Shown here one piece after another: positions 11,841 through 22,288 of a DNA stretch of 64,000 nucleotides (the first letter of the stretch is position 1; each line of letters opens with the position of its first letter). Source of the DNA: Aegilops tauschii subsp. strangulata (taxonomy: Eukaryota; Streptophyta; Magnoliopsida; Poales; Poaceae); the NCBI RefSeq assembly GCF_002575655.3, contig NC_053040.3:358048267-358112266 (forward strand), in the 5' to 3' direction. The position numbers and the translations under genes were made by a program. The notes beneath the pieces were generated by a model, which searched no databases, was not told the origin of the DNA, and was given only the letters and a program-made list of their open reading frames with translations.

Positions 11841-12520
11841 GAATAGTGTTTTGTTAAGTTTGCACAATTCCACCCACTGGGGGTGTATTCGAACTATATT
11901 GACTGCCGGCCTGTTTGGGGCCTTATGTGTAAATATAATTATGCATGCGTTTGGCTTTCCCTTGTTCTTTGCTTTTCATCCTTCGGTTGTTTCCTTTGCC
12001 GCCCTCCCTTGGTTGCCGCCTTCCCTGCCGGCCAGCTGCTCTGCAATCTGTGGCTGGGGAAGTGCTTGGGAGGGCAATTACTCTAGCTTTGTTGGATTAT
12101 AGCGAAGTGATTGGGAGGCAGGCCAGCCGGCTGTTTTGACAGCCGGTAGGCGTGGTTGGAGGCCGTCTTTGCGTTATATAAGTTCGTTACTCCTTAGCCG
12201 TTTTGTGTGGGCATCCTTTCTGCCTTTGGCTCTTGCCAGTCGGACAGTCGGTTCTTCGAGCTGCGACTTTCAACAATAGAGGGCTCGGGTGCCGGCACAC
12301 TACTTGTCTGACTTCAGGTAGAACTTTTAATATAACTTAAGGCGGCCAGTCCCCGGGCCGACTAGTCGAACCCGGTGCCAGATAGAAAATCAAATGTAAT
12401 AATACATTCATGAGTATGACGCTCGTCATTCATAGATAAAGGAGGGCAGTCCCCGAGTGCTCCTCGGGGGACCCGTTTGTCTCATATTTAATAAAAAAGG
12501 TAGCGTGGTACATACTGCTT
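11841..12520. other. Element B spacer between antisense gene and integrase end
   Basis: No convincing coding sequence. It holds repeats of the CAGTCCCCGAG/GGG motif (12341, 12444) similar to B's polypurine tract, and an AT-rich stretch with AATAAAAAAGG near 12490 that could serve plus-strand polyadenylation of the antisense gene. Confidence 0.4.
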
Positions 12521-13705
12521 TCAAATGTAAAATCTTCTCAGGAGGTTCGCATTCCATGGTCGCTCTGACTCCTTGCCGGAATCATCCCTCTTGCATGCTC
12601 TTGGTTTTTGTGCGTCGATCAGGTAGTAGGAGTCATTGCCTAGTGCCTTGCTGATGACGAAAGGGCCTTCCCAAGAGGCCGAGAGCTTGTGCTGGTCGGC
12701 TATTCGCTGGATCAGCCGAAGCACAAGGCCGCCCTCTTGGAAAGATCTTGGCTTGACCTTTCGGTTGTGGTAACGGCGCAAGCCCTGCTGGTAGATGGCG
12801 GACCGGCTGAGTGCTAACAGCCGGCCTTCTTCCAGCAGGTCGACGCCGTCTTCTCGCGCTTCCTTGGCCTCCGCCTCTGTGTACATGGTGACCCGAGGCG
12901 AGTCGAACTCAATGTCAGTTGGGATGACAACCTCGGCACCATATACAAGGAAGAACGGAGTGAAGCCGGTTGACTTGTTTGGGGTAGTACGCAGACTCCA
13001 GAGGACAGCCGGCAGCTCATCGAGCCAGCAGCCGGCCGATCTCTCCAGTGGTACGACCAGTCGGGGCTTGATGCCGGAGAGGATGAATCCGTTTGCTCGC
13101 TCGACCTGGCCGTTTGACTGCGGGTGGGCAACGGACGCTAAGTCCAGTCGGATGCCCTGTGTCGCGCAGAAACATGCCAATGCTCCCTTGGCAACATTTG
13201 TGCGGTTGTCGGTGATGATGCTGTGTAGCACACCATACCGAGTAGTGATGTTTGCGATGAATGTCACGACAGTCGGCCCGTTCAGCTTCTTGATCGGCTT
13301 CGCTTCAATCCACTTGGTAAATTTGTCCACGGCGACAAGCAGATGTGTCATGCCGCCGCGGGCTGTCTTGAATGGGCCCACCATGTCCAGCCACCCAACG
13401 GCAAAGGGCCAGGTGAGGGGGATGGTCTTGAGTGCAGAAGCCGGCAGGTGTTGCTTGGAACTGAAGACTTGGCATCCTTTGCAGCATTTGACTATCCCTT
13501 TGGCGTCTTCCAAAGCAATCGGCCAGAAGAAACCATGGCGGAAAGGTTTGGCCACAAGTGATCTTGAGGCTGCGTGGTGGCCGCATTCGCCTTGGTGGAT
13601 ATCCTTGAGGATTGCTACACCTTTCTCTGGCTCGATGCAGCGCTGGAAGACTCCAGTGACGCTGTGCTTGACAAGTTCTCTGTTTATTATTGCATATGCT
13701 CCGGC
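12521..13705 (-). CDS. Integrase of element B
   Basis: The frame is open from a TGA at 13706-13708 to the end. The N-terminal zinc site is readable (HQGECGH ... CCKGC, an H-x5-H and C-x2-C arrangement). The catalytic core shows WLDMVGPF, SIITDNRTNV (normally TDNGTN) and NGQVERANG, so D, D and E are all present. The C-terminus (ASWEGPFVISKALG ... NLLRRFYI) is the usual GPF end without a chromodomain. It has no start of its own, since it is the last part of Pol. The TGA upstream is most simply a CGA-to-TGA change, because the frame before it is the RNase H frame. This is the best-preserved enzyme of B. Confidence 0.85.
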   Translation of the reverse strand, partial: AGAYAIINRELVKHSVTGVFQRCIEPEKGVAILKDIHQGECGHHAASRSLVAKPFRHGFFWPIALEDAKGIVKCCKGCQVFSSKQHLPASALKTIPLTWPFAVGWLDMVGPFKTARGGMTHLLVAVDKFTKWIEAKPIKKLNGPTVVTFIANITTRYGVLHSIITDNRTNVAKGALACFCATQGIRLDLASVAHPQSNGQVERANGFILSGIKPRLVVPLERSAGCWLDELPAVLWSLRTTPNKSTGFTPFFLVYGAEVVIPTDIEFDSPRVTMYTEAEAKEAREDGVDLLEEGRLLALSRSAIYQQGLRRYHNRKVKPRSFQEGGLVLRLIQRIADQHKLSASWEGPFVISKALGNDSYYLIDAQKPRACKRDDSGKESERPWNANLLRRFYI

Positions 13706-14536
13706 TCAGCGTTGCACTAGTCTTGCTGAGATCTCATCAGTCGGCAGCTCTCTGTTGACTAGGAGGTTGAGGATGGGCTGGGCCCATGATGGAGCTGTGA
13801 CTTCTTCTACTGTTAGTACGACCACTGTGACTCGGGTGGGTGGGTAGGCTGGTGGGGAGTTGGAGTTGGCCACCGCTTCTTGTGTCGCTGCAGTCCCCGG
13901 GCCGACTGCTGCAGTCCCCGGGCCGGGTTCTGAAGTCCCCGAGCCGGGTGCGACTAAGGCAGTCCCCGGGTCGCTTGTCGAAGTCCTCGAGCCGCCTGCT
14001 GGGTTCCTCCAGTCGGATCTGGCTGCGTCAGGGGCGAGTGGTACGAAGAAAGAGTCCGATTCTGGAGACGGCTTGATAGACGGCTTGAGGAGGCGCTGAA
14101 GAGAGACACCGGTTGGTATAGCCTGTCGGGTGGAGCCGATCCATGCCAGGACATCTGCTTGGTCGTTGTCGGCCTGTGGCATGTGAAGGAACTCGCACCC
14201 TTCAAAGTATCCACTAATCTGCTGGACGAGGAATCGAGAGCTCGCCATGTTTGCATCCTTGGCGTCCCAGTTGCCAGACGACTGTTGGACCACCAAGTCC
14301 GAGTCGCCATAACACAAGATCCGGCGTATGCCGAGCTCTTTGGCTAGCCGGAGCCCATGTATGAGCGCCTCGTACTCAGCCACGTTGTTGGAGGCGGCAA
14401 AATGGATTTGCAGCGTGTATCTGAGCTTGTCGCCTTTGGGAGAGGTGAGGACGATGCCGGCTCCCAAGCCGGTGCGCATCTTGGACCCGTCGAAGTGCAT
14501 CCGCCAATGAGTGGAGTCGGGAGCCGGCGGTAGGTA
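13706..14536 (-). pseudogene. Archaeal-type RNase H and linker, element B
   Basis: Second RNase H of a Tat-like Pol: MHFDGSKMRTGLGAG, SNNVAEYEALIHGL and LCYGDSDLVV carry the D, E, D residues. It is followed by a linker rich in PGT repeats (about 13890-14005; at DNA level repeated CAGTCCCCGGGCCG-type units). The frame is bounded by an amber codon at 14537-14539 upstream and a TGA at 13706-13708 downstream, both of which interrupt what was one RT-RNase H-integrase frame. Confidence 0.8.
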
Positions 14537-15922
14537 CTAGGTCTCGGCCCAGTCGACGAGGAAGTCGGCCAACGCTTGGGATTTGATGGCGGTGCGGGGC
14601 TGATAGAAGATTGTGTAAGGTGCCAGCGCAATGGCCCATTTAGCCACCCGGCTGGATGCATCCCGGCTGCCTATGATCTTGGCAAGCGGGGCGGTGCACA
14701 CGACCGTGATGGGATGCTCTTGAAAGTAGGGCTTCAGTTTCTTGGCGGCGAAGTATACTCCATAGCACATCTTCTGGTAGTGTGGGTAGTTTTGCTTTGA
14801 GCTGGATAATACTTCGCTTAGATAATATACCGGCCTCTGGACTAGCTGGGCTCGGCCTTCTTTTGGGCGCTGGACCACGATGACTGTACTGTCCACTCGG
14901 CTAGTTGCGGCAATGTAGAGGAGCATGGGCTCCTTCTCAGTCGGCGCCACGAGGACAGGTGGAGTGGTCAGCATCTTCTTCAACTCATGGAAGGCTTGGT
15001 CTGCTTGGTCATTCCACTCGAAATGAGTGGATTTCTTCATGAGTCGGTACAGGGGGAGAGCCCTCTCTCCTAGCCGGCTGATAAAGCGGTTTAGGGAGGC
15101 CAGGCACCTGGTGAACTTCTGAATGTCTCGCAACTTGGTGGGAATCTCCATTCTCTCAATGGCCTTGATCTTCACAGGGTTGCACTCAATGCCGCTTTTG
15201 GAGACCAGAAAGCCTAGAAGCTGGCCGGCTGGTACTCCGAACATGCATTTCTCGGGGTTGAGCTTGACCTGGAATCGGCGCAAGTTGGCAAATGTTTCTT
15301 TGAGGTCTTCCAGCAGGGTACCACGATATCGTCTACGTAGACGTGGGCATTTCTGCCGAGTTGCTTGAGGATGCATTTCTGCATGCAACGCTGAAAAGTT
15401 GCACCGTCATTCCTCAAGCCGAATGTCATAGTCAGGTAACAGAAAGCTCCGAATGGTGTGATGAAGGCGGTCTTCAGGCGGTCTGCTGGGTCCAATTTTA
15501 TCTGGTGGTATCCTGAGTAGGCATCCAAAAAACTCAACAGCTCGCATCCGGCTGTGGAGTCTATTACTTTGATCAATCCATGGCAGAGCAAACGGATCTT
15601 TGGGGTAGGCCTTGTTGAGGCTAGTGTAGTCTATACACATACGCCATTTGTTATTCTTCTTCAACACCAAGACTGGGTTGGCAAGCCACTCTGGGAAAAA
15701 CACTTCCATAATAAAGCTGGCGGCAAGGAGCCGGGCTATCTCTTCTCCTATGATTCTTCTCTTCTCTTCTGACAGTCTGCGGAGGGGCTGCTTGACCGGC
15801 TTCGCGTCCGCTCGGACGTGTAATTTGTGCTCGGCGAAATCCTTCGGAACACCCGGCATGTCCTTTGGGGACCATGCAAAAATGTCTCGATTCTCACGGA
15901 GGAAGTCGACGAGCTCGCCTTC
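14537..15922 (-). pseudogene. Reverse transcriptase and Ty3-type RNase H, element B
   Basis: RT motifs are spread over three frames: 15407-15922 (WLANPVLVLKKNNKWRMCIDY, LNKAYPKDPFALPW), 15214-15591 (LLSFLDAYSGYHQI, FITPFGAFCYLTMTFGL, HVYVDDIVV with YVDD intact) and 14537-15388 (TFANLRRFQVKLNPEKC, GFLVSKSGIE, the connection domain and a Ty3-type RNase H ending LADFLVDWAET). The two frameshifts lie near 15560-15590 and 15300-15330. An amber TAG at 14537-14539 follows. The catalytic residues remain but no full enzyme can be made. Confidence 0.85.
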
Positions 15923-16830
15923 CTATTTACTGTCCAGATTTGCACCAATGACTGCAAACCTCTCCGGGTTCTCTGGGTCCAGAGGTATCTTCTTCGTCTC
16001 CTTGGCCGGCTGGAAGGAGCCCTGCGCATCATATTCCTTGGGGTTGGGGGACAAGGCCGGCGGCTTGCCGGCCATGGCCACAACTCGATCCAGCATCTTC
16101 TTCTCTTCTGCCACTACGAGGGTCATAGCTAGTCGGCTGCTGGCTGCAGCGCACTCGATGGACTTCTTGTAGTCGCCGGCCACTGAGATGATCCCCTTTG
16201 AGCTCGGCATCTTCATCTTCAGGTAGGCGTAGTGGGGCACAGCCATGAACTTGGCTAGAGCAGGTCGGCCGAGCAAAGCGTGGTAAGGGCTTTCCAGATC
16301 CACTACCTCGAACCAGATCGCTCCTCGGTGAAAATGATCCTTGTCTCTGAAGAGAACATCCATCTTGATCTTGCCGATCGGGGAACAGGACAGCCCGGGT
16401 ACGATGCCATGGAAAACGGTCCGGCTCGGCATGAGCTGCTTCGCCTTGAGGTTCAACTTCTCCATGGTGTCGCGGTACAGTATGTTGATACTGCTCCCGC
16501 CACCAATCAGAACGCGGGAGAATCGGGCAGCCCGCCTCTCTGTTGCGAGAGTGACATCCAACACCAATGCGTAGGAGCCAGGGGACGGCATCACCTCTGG
16601 GTGATCGGCCCGGCTCCAGTTGATAGGCCTTTCGGACCAATGCATGAACTCGGGGCTGCTAGAGGCGACTGTGTTGACCTCTTGGTGCTGTCGGCGCCGG
16701 CTGCGCTTCTCTTCAACCTGGCTCGTGAAGACGACGTAGGCAGCGTGCTCATCAGGGAACTCATCTTGAATGGCTCCGACTGCTGTTCGAGCAGCCGGCT
16801 GCTGGAAGGGCTGGAAGCGGCAGGCCGAGA
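15923..16830 (-). pseudogene. Protease of element B, catalytic Asp lost
   Basis: Retropepsin-like region with SRVLIGGGSSINILY where the family has DGGSS: the codon at 16502-16504 is GGT (Gly) instead of an Asp codon, so the active-site aspartate is gone. Downstream YHALLGRPALAKFMA is intact. The frame is offset from gag by a frameshift at about 16800-16850. It ends in TAG at 15923-15925 in the context LDSK-TAG-EG, the same position as the amber in element A. Confidence 0.8.
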
Positions 16831-18916
16831 GGCGGAGGCGGCACCAGCCCCTCGCCCTTGGAGATCCAGGTGAGCCAGTGGCACTTTCGGGTCGTGTGGT
16901 TGGATGGCTTCGCGCCGCTGTGGAACTTGCAGGGGGCATCGAGAGTCTGCTCGTAGGCGAAGGCCGGCTGCCAAGCCGGCCTGCCGCCCTTCTTCTTGGG
17001 AGCGGGCCGCTCTTCGGGCTGCTCGTCTTCGACCGTGGCCACCTGCCGACTAGTGGAAGGCGGCATAGGGGCCTTGCGCTTGTGGTCGCTCTGGTAGGGG
17101 CGCCGATTGGAGTCGCCAGCCGGCGTCTTAGGAGCCGGGGTGAGCACCTTCCCAGAGGCGCCTACTCGGAGCTCGGTCTTCATCGAGGAGTCAGCTGTGG
17201 CGTACTTGTCTGCAATGACCAGCAACTCGTCGAGGGTAGCCGGCTCATCGCAGAGGAGTCGGTGCTTGAGGAGGGTGCCTTCTCGGCACCCGGCGGTGAA
17301 GTATTCGATGGCCTGCACCTCGTGCACCCCCTCGCAGGAGTTGCGGAGCTCGGCCCACCGCGTGAGGTAGTCGCGGGTCGACTTGTCGGGCCCTTGGACG
17401 CATAGGGAGAGCTGGCGGGGCTTGGGAGGCCGCTTGTACGTGCTGGTAAAGTTGCGGACGAAGACTTCCGTGAAGTCCAGCCAGCTGTTGACGCTGTAGG
17501 GCTTGAGGCTGTTGAGCCAGGTGCGTGCCGTGCCTTGTAGCATGAGAGGGACGTACTTCACGGCTACGCGCCTGTTGCCGTTCGCTATGCTGACAGCGGT
17601 GGAGTAGTCGATGAGCCAATCTTCCGGCTTCACAGAGCCGTTGTACTTGGGCGTGTCTCTAGGGACCGAAAACCCTTTGGGGAAGGGCTCGTCGCAGATG
17701 CGGAGGCCAAAGCATGGCGGGCCGACATCGTCTTCTTCTTCTAGCGCCAGGGATCGAGCTAGGCGGTCGTTCCGGTGGCGGGCGTCGTTCTCGCCGACTC
17801 CTTCGCGGTGGCCTAGTCGGCCACCGAGAGTCGGATGTGTGACAGGTGGCAGGGTGGGATATCTCTCCCCCCGAGGCAGGCAAGGAGGCGGATTGCCTTG
17901 GCGCTCCACTGCTCGAGGGCGGCCTTCCGCGTCGCGCTCGATGGTGATCCGGGTCCGGCTGCAGCTAGCAGCCGGCTCCTTGTCTTTCCTTGCGCGGGCG
18001 CCGCTCGCAGTCGGCGATCGGGATGTCGCGGCGTGCTCTCGGCATAGGGGAGGACTCTCAGCGCGGGCGCCGGCTTCATGCCGTTCTGCAGCCGCGTCGA
18101 TCAGCTGCTGGATGCGCCTTGTCATGTAGGGGAGCTCATCAGCCCCTAGCCCATTTAGCTCTTCAGCGGCCGCCTGAGCGGCTCGCAGATTCTCGAGCGG
18201 TGTGGCGTAGATGGGGCGGTCTGCCCCCAGCATGCTGGCGATGGCTGCGCCGCGCTTCTTGACGAGGCCGGCTCGGCTCGGCCCGCCATGAGGCGGCGTA
18301 CCGAATGCGGCGCGGTCGACTTCGCGATGGTGAGCCTCGGTGAGGCGTCTCATGGAGGCTATCTTCTGGCCCTCCGCGATGAAGGCAAGGCGGCGTGCCT
18401 CCAGGGTCTCGGCGGCGGCGTCGGCCGGGATGGGGACGGACAAGTCATGCATCGCCGCTTGTAGGGCATCGTGGGCGTTCTCGCCCGAGTCGGCGACGTG
18501 GCTGCTGACCAGCACCTCAGTGACAGCGCTGTTGCCGCTGTCAGCTCGGGGGAGGGGGTCGTTGAAGACTACCACGTCGGAGGGGTAGGCGTCGAGCAAT
18601 GCCGTGTCGGAGTCGACAAGCATCGGGTCGGTGGAGCCGACCGACTCCAGGTCTACAACAAGCTCGCTGGAGACGTGATGTTGGTCGAGGAGGCTGACGA
18701 GGCGACTCTCGGGGTAGTCCGTGCCCGCATTGGACGCGGGCTCGTCGGAGATGTGAGTCTCGCCAAGAAGATCGGCGAGGCAGCTCGCTGCGCAGGCATC
18801 GTCAACGCCATGCAGTGCGTCGGGGCAAGCGCCATCGGGTGCAGCAGGCTGGCTGCGCTTGCGGGGGAGGAAAAGGGTTCCCGTCGAGAACGGGTCTCCG
18901 GACGACGGTGCACCTG
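16761..18916 (-). CDS. gag: gag of element B
   Basis: One long open frame covers gag without a stop and continues upstream through the primer site into the LTR, so the start is uncertain. Candidate ATGs include the one at 18621-18623. The N-terminal half is acidic and Ala-rich and not recognisable. The core (about 17050-17700 on the plus strand) has FPKGFSVPRDTPKYNGSVKP, EDWLIDYSTAVSI and LMLQGTARTWLNSLKPYSVNS, a typical retrotransposon-gag domain. The C-terminal part has a CKFHSG...HTTRKCHW knuckle. It shifts out of frame with the protease near 16800-16850. Gag may still be translatable, but Pol cannot follow. Confidence 0.75.
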
Positions 18917-18934
18917 GCCCCACGGTGGGCGCCA
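18917..18934 (-). other. Primer-binding site of element B (tRNA-Lys type)
   Basis: The plus strand reads GCCCCACGGTGGGCGCCA, the 3' end of a plant tRNA-Lys(CUU) as I remember it including CCA. Two bases separate it from the 5' LTR edge at 18937, the normal spacing. Confidence 0.75.
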
Positions 18935-18936
18935 AA

Positions 18937-19030
18937 TGTCGGCTGGTAGGTGCGACATATGCCAACGGGTGGCTTATCATTGTGGGAGCCAGTAAGACGT
19001 CGCCGGTGCCTGGAAACGGGATGAGGCGAA
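18937..19030 (-). repeat. 5' LTR of element B, inner fragment
   Basis: The 94 bp from the LTR/internal border (TGTCGGCT on the plus strand) to the Copia C insertion. The last five bases, GCGAA at 19026-19030, are the left copy of C's TSD. Matches 6236-6328. Confidence 0.9.
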
Positions 19031-20764
19031 TGTTGGGGAACGTAGTAATTTCAAAAAAATTCCTACGCACACGCAAGATCATGGTGATGCATAGCAACGA
19101 GAGGGAGAGTGTTGTCCACGTACCCTCGTAGACCGACAGCGGAAGCGTTTATCACAACGCGGTTGATGTACTCGTACGTCTTCACGATCTGACCGATCAA
19201 GTACCGAACGTACGGCACCTCCAAGTTCTACACACATTCAGCTCGATGATGTCCCTCGAACTCCGATCCAGCCGAGAGTTGAGGGAGAGTTTCGTCAGCA
19301 CGACAGCGTGGTGACGATGATGATGTTCCACCGACGCAGGGCTTCGCCTAAGCTTCGCAACGGTATTATCGAGGTGTAATATGGTGGAGGGGGGCACCGC
19401 ACACGGCTAAAATATCGTATATCAAGTGTGTCTAGAGGTGCCCCCCTGCCCCCGTATATAAAGGAGCAAGGGGGAGGCCGGCTGCCCTTAGGCGCGCCAA
19501 GGAGAGGGGGGAGTCCTCCTCCTAGTAGGAGTAGGACTCCCCTTTCCTAGTCCTACTAGGAAAAGAGGGGGGAGGAAAGAGAGGGAGAGGGAGAGGGAAA
19601 GGGGGCTGCGCCCCCCTCTCCTAGTCCAACTAGGACTCCCCTTGGGAGGGGGCGCGCCACCTCCTGGCTGCTGCCCTCTCTCTCCCCTCAAGGACCACCA
19701 AGGCGCAATACTTCCCCGGGGGGTTCCGGTAACCCTCCAGCACTCCGGTTTAATCCGAAACTTCTCCGGAACACTTCCGGTGTCCGAATATAGTCGTCCA
19801 ATATATCAATATTTATGTCTCGACCATTTCGAGACTCCTCGTCATGTCCGTGATCACATCCGGGACTCCGGACAACCTTCGGTACATCAAAACATATAAA
19901 CTCATAATATAACTGTCATCATAACTTTAAGCGTGCGGACCCTTCGGTTCGAGAACTATGTAGACATGACCGAGACACCTCTCCGGTTAATAACCAATAG
20001 CGGGACCTGGATGCCCATATTGGCTCCCACATATTCTACGAAGATCTTTATCGGTCAGACCGCATAACAACATACGTTGTTCCCTTTGTCATCGGTATGT
20101 TACTTGCCCGAGATTCGATCGTCGGTATCTCGATACCTAGTTCAATCTCGTTACCGGAAAGTCTCTTTACTCGTTCCGTAATACATCATACCGCAACTAA
20201 CTCATTAGTCACAATGCTTGCAAGGCTTATAGTGATGTGCATTACCGAGTGGGCCCAGAGATAGCTCTCCGACAATCGGAGTGACAAATCCTAATCTCGA
20301 AATACGCCAACCCAACAAGTACCTTTGGAGATACCTGTAGAGCACCTTTATAATCACCAAGTTACGTTGTGACGTTTGGTAGCACACAAAGTGTTCCTCC
20401 GGTAAACGGGAGTTGCATAATCTCATAGTCATAGGAACATGTATAAGTCATGAAGAAAGCAATAGCAACATACTAAACGATCGGGTGCTAAGCTAACGTA
20501 ATGGGTCATGTCAATCACGTCATTCTCCTAATGAGGTGATCCCGTTAATCAAATGACAACTCATGTCTATGGCTAGGAAACATAACCATCTTTGATTAAC
20601 GAGCTAGTCAAGTAGAGGTATACTAGTGACACTCTGTTTGTCTATGTATTCACACATGTATTATGTTTCCGGTTAATACAATTCTAGCATGAATAATAAA
20701 CATTTATCATGATATAAGGAAATATATAATACTTTATTATTGCCTCTAGGGCATCTTTCCTTCA
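19031..20764 (-). repeat. 3' LTR of Copia C
   Basis: 1734 bp. The plus-strand edges are TGTTGGGGAACG and CTTTCCTTCA. The partner is 26056-27769. It contains the GTATATAAAGGAG region near 19454 corresponding to the core promoter of the 5' copy. Confidence 0.93.
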
Positions 20765-20777
20765 GTCTCCCACTTGC
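20765..20777 (-). other. Polypurine tract of Copia C
   Basis: The minus strand reads AAGTGGGAGAC immediately before the 3' LTR start TGAAGG. Confidence 0.75.
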
Positions 20778-20797
20778 ACTAGAGTCAATAATCTAGA

Positions 20798-22288
20798 TTA
20801 CATGGTAATGATTCTTACACCCATGGAGTCTTGGTGCTGATCATGTTTTGCTCGTGGAAGAGGCTTAGTCAACGGGTCTGCTACATTTAGATCCGTATGT
20901 ATCTTGCAAATTTCTATGTCTCCCACCTGGAATAAATCCCGAATGGAATTGAAGCGTCTTCTGATGTGCTTGGTTCTCTTGTGAAATCTGGATTCCTTTG
21001 CTAAGGAAATTGCACCAGTATTGTCACAAAAGATTTTCATTGGTCCCGATGTACTAGGTATGACACCTAGATCGGATATGAACTCCTTCATCCAGACTCC
21101 TTCATTTGCTGCTTCCGAAGCAGCTATGTATTCCGCTTCACACGTAGATCCCGCCACGACACTTTGCTTAGAACTGCACCAACTGACAACTCCACCGTTC
21201 AATGTAAATACGTATCCGGTTTGCGATTTCGAATCGTCCAGATCAGTGTCAAAGCTTGCATCAACGTAACCCCTTACGATGAGCTCTTTGTCACCTCCAT
21301 AAACGAGAAACATATCCTTAGTCCTTTTCAGGTATTTCAGGATGTTCTTGACCGCTGTCCAGTGATCCACTCCTGGATTACTTTGGTACCTCCCTGCTAA
21401 ACTTACAGCAAGGGACACATCAGGTCTGGTACACAGCATTGCATACATGATAGAGCCTATGGCTGAAGCATAGGGAACATCTTTCATCTTCTCTCTATCT
21501 TCTGCAGTGGTCGGGCATTGAGTCTTACTCAATCTCACACCTTGTAGTACAGGCAAGAACCCTTTCTTTGCTTGATCCATTTTGAACTTCTTCAAAACTT
21601 TGTCAAGGTATGTGCTTTGTGAAAGTCCAATTAAGCGTCTTGATCTATCTCTATAGATCTTAATGCCTAATATATATGCAGCTTCACCGAGGTCTTTCAT
21701 TGAAAAACTCCTATTCAAGTATCCCTTTATGCTATCCAGAAATTTTATATCATTTCCAATCAGTAATATGTTATCCACATATAATATCAGAAATGCTATC
21801 GAGCTCCCACTCACTTTCTTGTAAATACAGGCTTCTCCAAAAGTCTGTATAAAACCAAATGCTTTGATCACACTATCTAAGCGTTTATTCCAACTCCGAG
21901 AGGCTTGCACCACTCCATAAATGGATCGCTCGAGCATGCACACTTTGTTAGCTCCCTTTGGATCGACAAAACCTTCCGGTTGCATCATATACAACTCTTC
22001 TTCCAGAAATCCATTCAGGAACGCAGTTTTGACATCCATTTGCCAAATTTCATAATCATAAAATGCGGCAATTGCTAACATGATTCAGACATACTTAAGC
22101 ATCGCTACGGGTGAGAAGGTCTCATCGTAGTCAATCCCTTGAACTTGTCGAAAACCTTTTGCAACAAGTCGAGCTTTATAGATAGTAACATTACCATCAG
22201 CGTCAGTCTTCTTCTTGAAGATCCATTTTGTTTTCAATGGCTTGCCGACCATCGGGCAAGTCAACCAAAGTCCATACTTTGTTCTCAT
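20798..22288 (-). pseudogene. Reverse transcriptase-RNase H of Copia C
   Basis: Open from 22084 to 20798 (IWQMDVKTAFLNGFLEEELY, LKRSIYG-like region, GFLPVLQGV, TRPDVSLAVSLAGRYQ, then RNase H with GYVDASFDTD, EAEYIAASEA and IFCDNTGAI). The piece at 22085-22288 ([32 protein letters not shown]) is the RT N-terminus in the same frame, cut by TGA at 22085-22087. The related element E has CGA at that codon. The catalytic YVDD motif reads YVDN: codon AAC at 21770-21772 against GAC in E. The second active-site aspartate is therefore lost and RT should be inactive. Confidence 0.88.

Noticed and set aside
11830..12102. Hydrophobic tail extending the antisense gene of B
   Set aside because: Low-complexity, membrane-like translation of non-coding AT-richer sequence after the acidic end; the true stop or a further intron cannot be fixed.
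12795..13847. 350-codon plus-strand frame
   Set aside because: Exact antisense shadow of the B integrase and RNase H region.
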